From contig QHXU01000136.1 in the NCBI GenBank assembly GCA_003223065.1, forward strand, positions 1 to 6,923: a DNA stretch of 6,923 nt. The letters are read 5' to 3'. Position numbers and translations under genes: made by a program. The notes under the pieces were generated by a model. That model worked only from the letters and a program-made list of their open reading frames with translations. It did not search any database and was not told the origin of the DNA. Positions 1-5,992 of this stretch are shown here, piece after piece (positions within the stretch are counted from its first letter, which is position 1; every line of letters starts with the position of its first letter). The DNA comes from Acidobacteriota bacterium. Its GTDB lineage: Bacteria > Acidobacteriota > Terriglobia > Bryobacterales > Bryobacteraceae.

Positions 1-1234
1 TGCGGCTTGCGACAAACTCCTTCGCGATAAGATTCATGCCATCGTGAAGCGAACTGACCAAGCAGAAGTCAGCCATCAGGTGGAGCGCCACCAGCGATTC
101 TTGATCTATATGGCGCCTCACGAATACCACTGGCTTCCAGGTCCCTCGTCCCCATTTCCGGTTTAGCGCTTCCACCTGCTGAATCAACGCCAGGTTGAGG
201 CTTTCGTAGTCTTCAATGGCAGTCCTGCTGGGTACACCGACCTGGAGGAACACAAGCCGGCCAACGTAGTCGGGATGCTCTTCAAGAAGCCGATCGAGGG
301 CGTGGAGGCGGTCGGGGATTCCTTTCGTGTAATCAATCCTATCGATGCCAATGCCTAGCATCTCGGGAGCGTGTCCGAGTTCAAGCCACCATTGGGCCGT
401 CGCCGGAGCGACGCGTGGGCTGGAGGCCATCCGGGCGTGCTCCTCGAAGTCGATGCTGATCGGAAATGAACGCACTGCCGTAAGGTGGCCGGCCTTGCTC
501 ACGTACCCGTGCTCAATATCCACCAGCGCTTCGATGGTGCGGTCAATCGTCTCGAGGAAGTTCGAGCAGTGGCCCTGGACTTGAAACCCCAGGAGATCGT
601 TTCCGAGCATGCCGTCCAACAGTTCCTCTTTCCAGGGAAACACGTGGAATGTCTCGCGATTTGGCCAGGGAATGTGCCAGAACTGAGCGATGGCGAGATT
701 CGGATTGCTTTGCTTGAGCATACGGGGCAGAAGCGCCAAATGATAGTCCTGGATGAACACGAAAGCCGGGTCCCCGTTTGCCTCTTCCAAAACCGCCTTG
801 GCGAAGATCTCATTCGCCTCTCTATAGCTCGTCCAGTGCTTCAAACTGAATCGCGGCCTGTGGAAAGCGATGTGGCAAAGGGGCCACAATCCTTCATTCG
901 CGAGGCCGTAGTAATACTCATTCTCGATCCGCTCGGGCAGCCATACCCGGCGAAGCGTATACGACGGAGCCTCGGGTGGCACACGCACGCGATCGGCTGC
1001 GTCCACGACCTCCCGGTCCGCGTTGCCGCTTCCGTGCGCTACCCAAACACCTCCCGAAGCACGCAGTATCGGATCGATCGCCGTAGTCAGGCCGCTTGCC
1101 GGAGGCATGCACCTAATCCGGCCGGCCTGTCTGGTGTGGACGTAAGGTTCGCGATTCGATACCGCAATGAGTTTCACGCCGTGCAAACGATCGGTCACAA
1201 GTTGGTGGAGCTTGTCCCTGGTCCAACGTTCCAT
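1..1234 (-). CDS. otsA: Trehalose-6-phosphate synthase-type glycosyltransferase (GT20), 3' end beyond the left edge
   Basis: My own minus-strand translation gives 411 uninterrupted residues, open at the left edge. GT20 landmarks appear in order: SNREPY (26-31), PASGL (45-49), YYGLANEGLWPLCH (108-121), QDYH (162-165), FWHIPWP (185-191), FPWKEELLDGMLGNDLLGFQ (199-218), GIGIDRIDYTKG (294-305) and DGMNLIAKE (398-406). R299 and K304 match the Arg and Lys that bind the donor phosphates in OtsA, and the DGMNL..KE loop is the nucleotide-sugar site. Known members transfer glucose from UDP-glucose to glucose-6-phosphate, making trehalose-6-phosphate for osmotic and desiccation protection in the cytosol. 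ATG 1234 is chosen because GGGAG lies 6 nt upstream. The frame stays open to a TGA at 1364-1366, but that extension has no ATG and looks non-coding. Glucosylglycerol-phosphate synthase is a related alternative. There is no N-terminal membrane segment. The family is sure, the substrate less so. Confidence 0.9.
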   Translation of the reverse strand, partial: MERWTRDKLHQLVTDRLHGVKLIAVSNREPYVHTRQAGRIRCMPPASGLTTAIDPILRASGGVWVAHGSGNADREVVDAADRVRVPPEAPSYTLRRVWLPERIENEYYYGLANEGLWPLCHIAFHRPRFSLKHWTSYREANEIFAKAVLEEANGDPAFVFIQDYHLALLPRMLKQSNPNLAIAQFWHIPWPNRETFHVFPWKEELLDGMLGNDLLGFQVQGHCSNFLETIDRTIEALVDIEHGYVSKAGHLTAVRSFPISIDFEEHARMASSPRVAPATAQWWLELGHAPEMLGIGIDRIDYTKGIPDRLHALDRLLEEHPDYVGRLVFLQVGVPSRTAIEDYESLNLALIQQVEALNRKWGRGTWKPVVFVRRHIDQESLVALHLMADFCLVSSLHDGMNLIAKEFVASR

Positions 1235-1240
1235 GGTGGT

Positions 1241-1245
1241 CTCCC
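1241..1245 (-). promoter_or_regulatory. Ribosome binding site of the GT20 gene
   Basis: GGGAG on the minus strand, 6 nt before ATG 1234. It decides the start, because the reading frame stays open further upstream. Confidence 0.65.
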
Positions 1246-1328
1246 GCGCCGCCTTCCAGCGCAATTCAAGCGTAGCGTCTTGTGTGGCTTGAGAAGCATC
1301 CCCAACACACACCACCACCAGGCCTAAA

Positions 1329-1354
1329 GTGCCGTAGGGCCGTATATTCGGCAC
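1329..1354. repeat. Inverted repeat with nested near-palindrome, candidate operator
   Basis: GTGCCG at 1329-1334 and CGGCAC at 1349-1354 form perfect 6-bp arms around 14 bp. Nested inside is the near-palindrome GCCGTATATTCGGC (1339-1352), where 12 of 14 positions are symmetric. It overlaps the only good -10-like hexamer and lies midway between two divergent genes, which is a plausible place for a dimeric regulator. That role is inferred. Short arms of this kind also arise by chance in GC-rich DNA. Confidence 0.35.
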
Positions 1355-1409
1355 ACAGGCAGGTCATGATTGGAGATGGGGCAGGCAAATACGCAACGCG
1401 ACGCGATTC

Positions 1410-1415
1410 GAGGGA
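1410..1415 (+). promoter_or_regulatory. Ribosome binding site of the histidine kinase gene
   Basis: GAGGGA lies 8 nt before ATG 1424. It favours this start over the in-frame TTG 1370, ATG 1376 and ATG 1436. Confidence 0.6.
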
Positions 1416-1423
1416 CACTGTTA

Positions 1424-2824
1424 ATGGGACGATCGATGCATGTGCGCAGGTCAATTTTTCTGGCCGCCGCGTTAGCGGCGTTGTTGCTGGTCATCGGTGT
1501 ATCCGCCTTCGCGGTGTGGTCCAATGCCAGGAACTCTCAAGAGCGCGTGGCCGCGCTGCAGAAGGCCCAGATCGAAGCCGGAGTCGCGTTGGCCGCGATC
1601 CGTGCCAATGTCTACCTCAATGCCATCCTGACGCGCGACTACCTGCTCGATTTGGATGCGAGCCACGTTCAGCAATATGTCGACCAGTTCAACAGCATCC
1701 GCGCAAAGACCGACGAGAGCTTTCGGACCCTGGAGGCCTCCGGACAGGATGACCAACAGAAAGCAGCGCTGAAGCAGCTCCGCAACGAGCTAAGCGCGTA
1801 TTGGGACCGTACCGAGTTGGTGTTGGATTGGACTCCCGAGGAAAAACAGGTGCAGCGAACGCCGATGCTTCGCCAGCGCGTCCGGCGCCGCGAGGAGGTC
1901 TTTGCCCTCTCGGAGCAGGTGGAACGATTAATCACCGCGAACTTCATCCGGGAGCGGCAGAGGATTACAAGTGCCGATCAAGAGTTCAGATCGTCGCTGG
2001 CCTGGACCACCGCGATCGCCCTGCTATTTGGCTTTGGGATCGCCGGCGGAACGCTCGCCCGCATGCTGGCGTTGGAGCGCCAGTCGCAAGCGGCCGAATC
2101 GGAACTCCGGCGCTTATCGGGCCAGATCCGCACGGCGCAGGAGCAGGAGCGAAAGTATCTGTCGCGGGAATTGCATGACCAGGTCGGGCAGATGCTTACC
2201 GGCCTTCGAATGGAACTCGCGAGTGTAGCTCGTATACACGGCGACTCCGAGAGTGAGATTTCTTCGCGAATCGCCCGGGCGAAGGGAACGGTAGAGCAGA
2301 CACTTCGAATTGTCCGGAACATTGCAATGCTGTTGAGACCCTCGATGCTGGACGATCTGGGATTGACACCGGCTCTGGCCTGGCTGTTCAAGGAGGTTTC
2401 GAGGTCGAGCGGTTTCGAGATTCATTCCGACGTCGACCCGGCAGTGGACACCCTGCCTGACACCCACCGGACTTGTGTGTATCGAGTGGTGCAAGAGGCG
2501 CTCACGAACGCTTCGCGTCACTCAGGGGCCCGCCGAGTGGAGGTGAATTTGAGTAACGGCAAGGGGTGGGTGGTCGGATCGATCGTTGACGACGGGTGCG
2601 GTTTCGGAAAAGGTGCCGCGAAAGGCAGGGGCCTGGGGCTAGTAGGAATGGAGGAGCGCGTGCGGGAAATCGGCGGCAGCATCCGTGTTGTTTCGTCGCC
2701 GGGAGGGGGCACACGTGTCGAATTCCGCTTGCCGTGCCCGCCAGCGACGGAGGTTCAAAGTGATACGGATTCTGATCGCGGACGATCACGGGATCGTTCG
2801 GACCGGATTAAAGCTTCTGCTTGA
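1424..2824 (+). CDS. Membrane sensor histidine kinase, HisKA_3 (NarX/DegS-like) type
   Basis: A protein of 466 residues. TM helix 1 is at about 10-32. An extracytoplasmic, mostly helical sensor region (about 33-190) resembles a four-helix-bundle chemoreceptor-type domain. TM helix 2 is at about 193-212. A charged coiled-coil linker (about 213-245) follows with no recognisable HAMP. The HisKA_3 dimerisation domain has H251 in RELHDQVGQ as the likely phospho-acceptor. The HATPase domain shows EALTNASRHS (Asn362), VDDGCGFG (389-393) and GRGLGLVGMEERV from about 401. In this family the kinase autophosphorylates on His and passes the phosphate to a LuxR-type regulator, which is exactly what the next gene encodes. 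ATG 1424 is chosen for its RBS. The last residues overlap the regulator gene in another frame and are low-complexity (S/D/R-rich), so they are probably a passive by-product of that overlap. The stimulus cannot be told from the sequence. Confidence 0.93.
   Translation: MGRSMHVRRSIFLAAALAALLLVIGVSAFAVWSNARNSQERVAALQKAQIEAGVALAAIRANVYLNAILTRDYLLDLDASHVQQYVDQFNSIRAKTDESFRTLEASGQDDQQKAALKQLRNELSAYWDRTELVLDWTPEEKQVQRTPMLRQRVRRREEVFALSEQVERLITANFIRERQRITSADQEFRSSLAWTTAIALLFGFGIAGGTLARMLALERQSQAAESELRRLSGQIRTAQEQERKYLSRELHDQVGQMLTGLRMELASVARIHGDSESEISSRIARAKGTVEQTLRIVRNIAMLLRPSMLDDLGLTPALAWLFKEVSRSSGFEIHSDVDPAVDTLPDTHRTCVYRVVQEALTNASRHSGARRVEVNLSNGKGWVVGSIVDDGCGFGKGAAKGRGLGLVGMEERVREIGGSIRVVSSPGGGTRVEFRLPCPPATEVQSDTDSDRGRSRDRSDRIKASA
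2749..2753 (+). promoter_or_regulatory. Ribosome binding site of the response regulator, inside the kinase gene
   Basis: GGAGG lies 6 nt before GTG 2760. This is the evidence for the GTG start and for placing it inside the kinase coding sequence. Confidence 0.75.
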
Positions 2825-3407
2825 GCGCGTTTCGGACATGCAGGTGGTTGGAGAGGCGGCTGACGGCCGCGAGGCCGCGCGACTCGCTCGAGAGCTTCAG
2901 CCAAACATTGTCGTGATGGACATTGGCATGCCGCTTCTGAATGGTCTGGATGCGGCCGCGCAGATCATTCGCGAGAATGAGCGCATAGGCGTAATCATCC
3001 TCAGTATGTACACGGACGAGAGTTACATTGTGCGAGCTCTGGATGCGGGCGCCAGAGGATATCTCCTCAAGGACACCGCGGACGATGACATAGAACGCGC
3101 CATTCGATCCGTCGCTATAGGCAGGCCGTTCTTTTCGCCCTCCATAGCGCAGTCCTTGTTGGAGGACTACGTCAGGCTCATGAGGGAGCGGCGCGTTCAG
3201 GACTCCTATGAGTTGTTGACGGAGCGCGAACGCGAAGTCCTGCAGCTCCTTGCCGAGGGGAAGTCAAACAAGGAGGCGGCGACGATCCTTAACCTCAGCC
3301 CGTATACGATCGAAACGCACCGCCAAAACCTGATGCAGAAGCTCGGATTGCACAACACGGCAGAGATCGTGCTTTACGCTGTGCGGAAGGCGATCATTCC
3401 GGCTTGA
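2760..3407 (+). CDS. NarL/FixJ-family response regulator with LuxR-type HTH
   Basis: A protein of 215 residues, the usual length for the family. The N-terminal receiver domain has the acidic pair D8-D9, phospho-acceptor D54 in VVMDIGMP, S82 in IILSMYTD and K104 in GYLLKD, so every receiver signature residue is present. The C-terminal LuxR helix-turn-helix starts at LTEREREVLQLLAEGKSNKE and continues through SPYTIETHRQNLMQKLGLHN. It is the expected cytoplasmic partner of the kinase just upstream and should act as a phosphorylation-controlled DNA-binding transcription factor. The GTG start fits the receiver boundary (VIRILIADDH) and has GGAGG 6 nt upstream. A longer in-frame reading begins at 2685 but only adds a basic stretch unlike any receiver domain. 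The gene overlaps the kinase gene by 65 nt in a different frame, implying co-transcription and coupled translation. Its targets are unknown. Confidence 0.95.
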   Translation: MIRILIADDHGIVRTGLKLLLERVSDMQVVGEAADGREAARLARELQPNIVVMDIGMPLLNGLDAAAQIIRENERIGVIILSMYTDESYIVRALDAGARGYLLKDTADDDIERAIRSVAIGRPFFSPSIAQSLLEDYVRLMRERRVQDSYELLTEREREVLQLLAEGKSNKEAATILNLSPYTIETHRQNLMQKLGLHNTAEIVLYAVRKAIIPA

Positions 3408-3501
3408 TCCATGGCGTTGGCGGGGAGCAATTACTACTATCGACCGCATGGCGCTGAGAAGGCTGTGGGCACGGATTCCACGGAGATTCCCAAGATCGAC
3501 G
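3408..3501. other. Convergent intergenic gap without a clear terminator
   Basis: This is the space between the response regulator stop and the minus-strand VWA gene stop. I looked for a GC-rich hairpin followed by a T-run on either strand and found none. The best candidate, GTGG/CCAC arms near 3464-3481, is only 4 bp and lacks a T-tract. Termination here may be factor-dependent or lie within the facing genes. Confidence 0.4.
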
Positions 3502-3545
3502 TTACGCAGTTGATCCCGGTGCGCCCGGCTTCGCGCCTTCCATGA
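3411..3545 (+). CDS. Possible small ORF of 44 residues, unrecognised and weak
   Basis: ATG 3411 opens 44 codons ending in TGA at 3543-3545. The predicted peptide starts MALAGSNYYYRPHGAEKAVG and ends RPASRLP. It begins 3 nt after the response regulator stop and overlaps the 3' end of the minus-strand VWA gene by 44 nt. There is no clear ribosome binding site, no membrane segment and no family I know. The triple tyrosine and ordinary composition do not look like pure noise, so it could be a remnant or a short tail gene, but chance is the simpler reading. Confidence 0.15.
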   Translation: MALAGSNYYYRPHGAEKAVGTDSTEIPKIDVTQLIPVRPASRLP

Positions 3546-4782
3546 CGCCTTTCCATTTCCGCATGACGAGTTCGGCGAGATTCAATGCTATCGCCAATCC
3601 CAGTAAACCCGGCCACAGTTGCAATGTGGATGCGATCGAGCGCCGGCCCGCGTCGAACACGGCCTTCGAATCCGGCTGGAAACGTCCGCCGGTGAACTGC
3701 GCCACCTGGCGCAACAGCGATGCGCCGTAGTCCGCGAGTTCCGCTTCCGGCCGGTAGAGACCCGCCTCGGGAAATGCGCGTGATTCCACCAGCGGCCGCA
3801 CGCGGAACAATCCTTGCCGCGCGCCGATCTGGAGACGGCCGCGGAAAGTTCCTGCCGCGACCTTCTTCACGGCGATCGGGCGCTGGAAGCTGCCCGGCCC
3901 GAACACGAAAATGCCCGGGATGACCGCGGGCTCCTCGACGTCGCGGCCCAGACGGTATTCGACCACCAGGTCGCCGTTCGCGCTGTCGAACTCAACGGTT
4001 GCCTCGCCGGATTGGGCGTGCGGCAGCAGGTCGCGGCACAGGTTGGTCCAGAACTTGTCGTAGCCCTTCCACGTTATCCAGTCCGCGGCCCAGCGAGCCT
4101 TTGCGTCGGAGGCAAACACGGCGGAGCGGCCTAAACCGTACTGCCACCGCGAAAGGAGCGGGTCCTTGCGATCGATCCCCAGGATGGTCTCCGCGCCCGG
4201 CTTGGCGATAAACCTCACGTAGCCCTTGAGCGGAGGCGCAGTGTCGATTCCAACGCCGTCCAGGATTTCGGCATGCTTCATCACCAAAGGCGCGAGCGGC
4301 TTCTCGACGGCGGTGGAGCCGGTGTGCTCCATCACATCCCGTAGCAGGATCTGCTGGAGTCCCGAAGGCTCGTTCAGGAAATACGATTTCCCGCCCGCAT
4401 ACTGCGCGATTTTCTCCAGATAAGCGCGATTCACATCCTGCCCCAGGCCGACGGTCGAAATGGTGACGCGCTTCAGCATCGCTTCGCGCGACAGCTCCAG
4501 GCTGTCGCCTTCTTCTGAAATCCCGTCGGTGAGAAGCACAATGTGCTTGTAAGTGGCATTTGAAGGCAGGACGCGCCGGTAGGCTTCGGTGAGCGCGGGC
4601 GCGATTTGAGTGCCGCCGTCCGGCGTTATACCGGAGATCAGCCTCTTAATGAGTGTGCGGTCCTCGGCGCGGCGCATCGGCACCGCCCATTGGAACGAAT
4701 TGTCGAAGATCAGCACGCCGACCGAGTCGATGGGCCGCAGATTGTCCACGACGCCGATCGCCGCCAGCCGCGCCAGCTCCAT
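3502..4782 (-). CDS. C-terminal part of a double-VWA/amidotransferase-like membrane protein (downstream of a frame break)
   Basis: 426 residues from ATG 4782, ending at TAA 3502-3504. The opening residues (MELARLAAIGVVDNLRPIDS) are the first helix of a VWA domain, not a natural N-terminus. The DxSxS motif of that domain lies just upstream in another frame. The other MIDAS residues are here: T58 in GGTQI and D86 in IVLLTDGISEEGD. After the VWA come the second half of an amidotransferase-like fold (DPLLSRWQYGLGRSAVFASD, then a W-rich segment), a beta-rich region, and a C-terminal TM helix (about 387-406) with a short basic tail. VWA domains bind proteins through a metal ion, so the protein is probably a membrane-attached partner or scaffold; the real function of the family is unclear. 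ATG 4782 has no good RBS, so independent translation is doubtful. Removing one A at 4784-4786 joins it to the upstream fragment as one protein of about 829 residues. Confidence 0.75.
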   Translation of the reverse strand: MELARLAAIGVVDNLRPIDSVGVLIFDNSFQWAVPMRRAEDRTLIKRLISGITPDGGTQIAPALTEAYRRVLPSNATYKHIVLLTDGISEEGDSLELSREAMLKRVTISTVGLGQDVNRAYLEKIAQYAGGKSYFLNEPSGLQQILLRDVMEHTGSTAVEKPLAPLVMKHAEILDGVGIDTAPPLKGYVRFIAKPGAETILGIDRKDPLLSRWQYGLGRSAVFASDAKARWAADWITWKGYDKFWTNLCRDLLPHAQSGEATVEFDSANGDLVVEYRLGRDVEEPAVIPGIFVFGPGSFQRPIAVKKVAAGTFRGRLQIGARQGLFRVRPLVESRAFPEAGLYRPEAELADYGASLLRQVAQFTGGRFQPDSKAVFDAGRRSIASTLQLWPGLLGLAIALNLAELVMRKWKGVMEGAKPGAPGSTA

Positions 4783-5992
4783 CTTTCGACGAGGACTTAT
4801 CGATGATCAGCACCACGGCCGTGCCTTCCGGCGATCGCGGCGGCGCAAGCTTGGCCGGCAGGGCGCGTTCGAGCGCGTCTTCCACTTTCTTGCCCTCCAG
4901 GTACATGTTGCGCTCGCCGCCGATCACCAGAACGCCGCCGCCCTGCTTCACGTACTTTTCGATATCGTCCTTGCGCGAAGCCAGCATCCCCTCCAGGTCC
5001 CAGTTGTTGAAGACCACGAGTTGGTAATCGGAAAGATTCGCATTGTTGAAATCGCTCACACGCTGGACGTCGAACTGCGCCGCGGTGAGCGTCGCCGTCA
5101 GGTGCGAGTCCACGTTGGGCGCGTCCTGGCTGACGTACAGCAGCTTGGGACGCCGCAACATGATGGCCTGGTCGAAGTGCACTTCGCCCGCTCCCACCGC
5201 GCGAATCGCGATCGCCAGGTCGAGTGCGCCCGGCGTGTTCAGACTGGCGTGCAAACGCAGCGGGTTTGTACCCGCGTGGAGCGACACCTGTGTTTTGCCA
5301 AGCGTCCGGCCTTCGGCCGCGAGCTCTACTTCAGCCGGCCCTGCTTTGGGTGTGGAGACGACCACGTCGATGGGGAACTGCTCGCCAGTGAAGGCGAGCG
5401 ATGGCACGCTGATCGACTCGAGGCGCAGCGCAGGTTGGGGCTGCCCGGCCAGCACGAACGTGTCAATCGGAATCCCCAACTGTTGCGCCTGCCAGGCCGC
5501 GCGCGCAATGCTGCCCTTGTTTTCCTTGCCGTCCGAAATGAGCGCGACGCGTGGCACCATGCCCGCGGGGAGAGACGCGACGGCCTCGCGGATCGCCGCT
5601 TCGAGATCGGTCGCGCGGGCGGCCTCGCCTGCAGTCTGGCGCAGCTTCCACCCTTTCTGCTCCTCTGCCGGATCCAGCGGGCGTGTGGAACGCGCGAACG
5701 GGATCACTCGCATCCAGTGACGGCCTCGCTCATTTGCGATGGCGCCGGCGAGTTGCGAGGCGCGCTCCAGGTCAGCCGCGGAAACGCTCGACGATGTGTC
5801 CACCAGCACCGCCAGAGCGACTCTCGTCTCGGCTATGTTGAGGCGAGGTTCGGCGAGCGCCAGCAGGATGGCCGCGAGAGACAGCGCCTTCACGACCAGT
5901 GCCGCGTGACGCACAGTGCGCCGCCACTCGAACACCATCCAGGCCAGCGGCAACCACGCGACGGCGAGAATCCAGGCGCGATCGAAAGTCAT
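4646..5992 (-). CDS. N-terminal part of the double-VWA/amidotransferase-like membrane protein (cut by a frame break)
   Basis: Starts at ATG 5992 and reads 448 residues, of which the first ~403 are genuine; the rest is out-of-frame arginine/glycine-rich read-through to the stop at 4646. Layout: TM helices at about 7-21 and 31-47; VWA domain 1 from about 58 with MIDAS D65-T-S67-S-S69, T128 and D154 (ALISDGKENKG); beta-rich linker (about 190-280); start of an amidotransferase-like fold (about 282-390) with YQLVVFNNWD and GGGVLVIGGE; then DKSSS (398-402), the first MIDAS motif of VWA domain 2. The amidotransferase-like part has no catalytic Cys at the usual turn, so it is probably not an enzyme. 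ATG 5992 overlaps the previous stop as ATGA and has GGAG 9 nt upstream; an alternative ATG at 6007 would add five residues. The frame is lost one codon after DKSSS. Confidence 0.8.
   Translation of the reverse strand: MTFDRAWILAVAWLPLAWMVFEWRRTVRHAALVVKALSLAAILLALAEPRLNIAETRVALAVLVDTSSSVSAADLERASQLAGAIANERGRHWMRVIPFARSTRPLDPAEEQKGWKLRQTAGEAARATDLEAAIREAVASLPAGMVPRVALISDGKENKGSIARAAWQAQQLGIPIDTFVLAGQPQPALRLESISVPSLAFTGEQFPIDVVVSTPKAGPAEVELAAEGRTLGKTQVSLHAGTNPLRLHASLNTPGALDLAIAIRAVGAGEVHFDQAIMLRRPKLLYVSQDAPNVDSHLTATLTAAQFDVQRVSDFNNANLSDYQLVVFNNWDLEGMLASRKDDIEKYVKQGGGVLVIGGERNMYLEGKKVEDALERALPAKLAPPRSPEGTAVVLIIDKSSSKDGAGAAGGDRRRGQSAAHRLGRRADLRQFVPMGGADAPRRGPHTH

Larger units (their letters stand above)
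1235..1423. promoter_or_regulatory. Divergent intergenic region between the GT20 gene and the kinase gene
   Basis: These 189 bp separate two divergently oriented starts and must hold the promoters of both units unless those lie inside the genes. I see no convincing sigma-70 -35/-10 pair. A TATATT at 1343-1348 could be a -10 element for the kinase operon, but the hexamer 17 bp upstream (AGGCCT) does not resemble a -35. There is a CAC-rich tract at 1306-1319. The region also contains the inverted repeat listed separately. Promoter positions are therefore not assigned. Confidence 0.5.

Noticed and set aside
485..1327. Long plus-strand open frame of 280 codons opposite the GT20 gene
   Set aside because: The minus strand in this interval encodes a full series of GT20 motifs. 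The plus frame has no recognisable domain and is a by-product of GC-rich codon use.
1235..1366. N-terminal extension of the GT20 protein upstream of ATG 1234
   Set aside because: The frame is open to 1367 and includes a short hydrophobic run (GTLGLVVVCVG), which could mimic a membrane anchor. It offers only GTG/TTG starts without an RBS, while ATG 1234 has GGGAG at 6 nt.
1370..1423. Earlier starts (TTG 1370, ATG 1376) for the histidine kinase
   Set aside because: The extra 16-18 residues are polar and precede the TM helix without any motif. GAGGGA is placed correctly only for ATG 1424.
4783..4789. Programmed +1 ribosomal frameshift in the VWA gene
   Set aside because: There is no slow or stop codon at the shift site and no known +1 slippery pattern. 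A similar break in the next gene makes a plain indel more likely.
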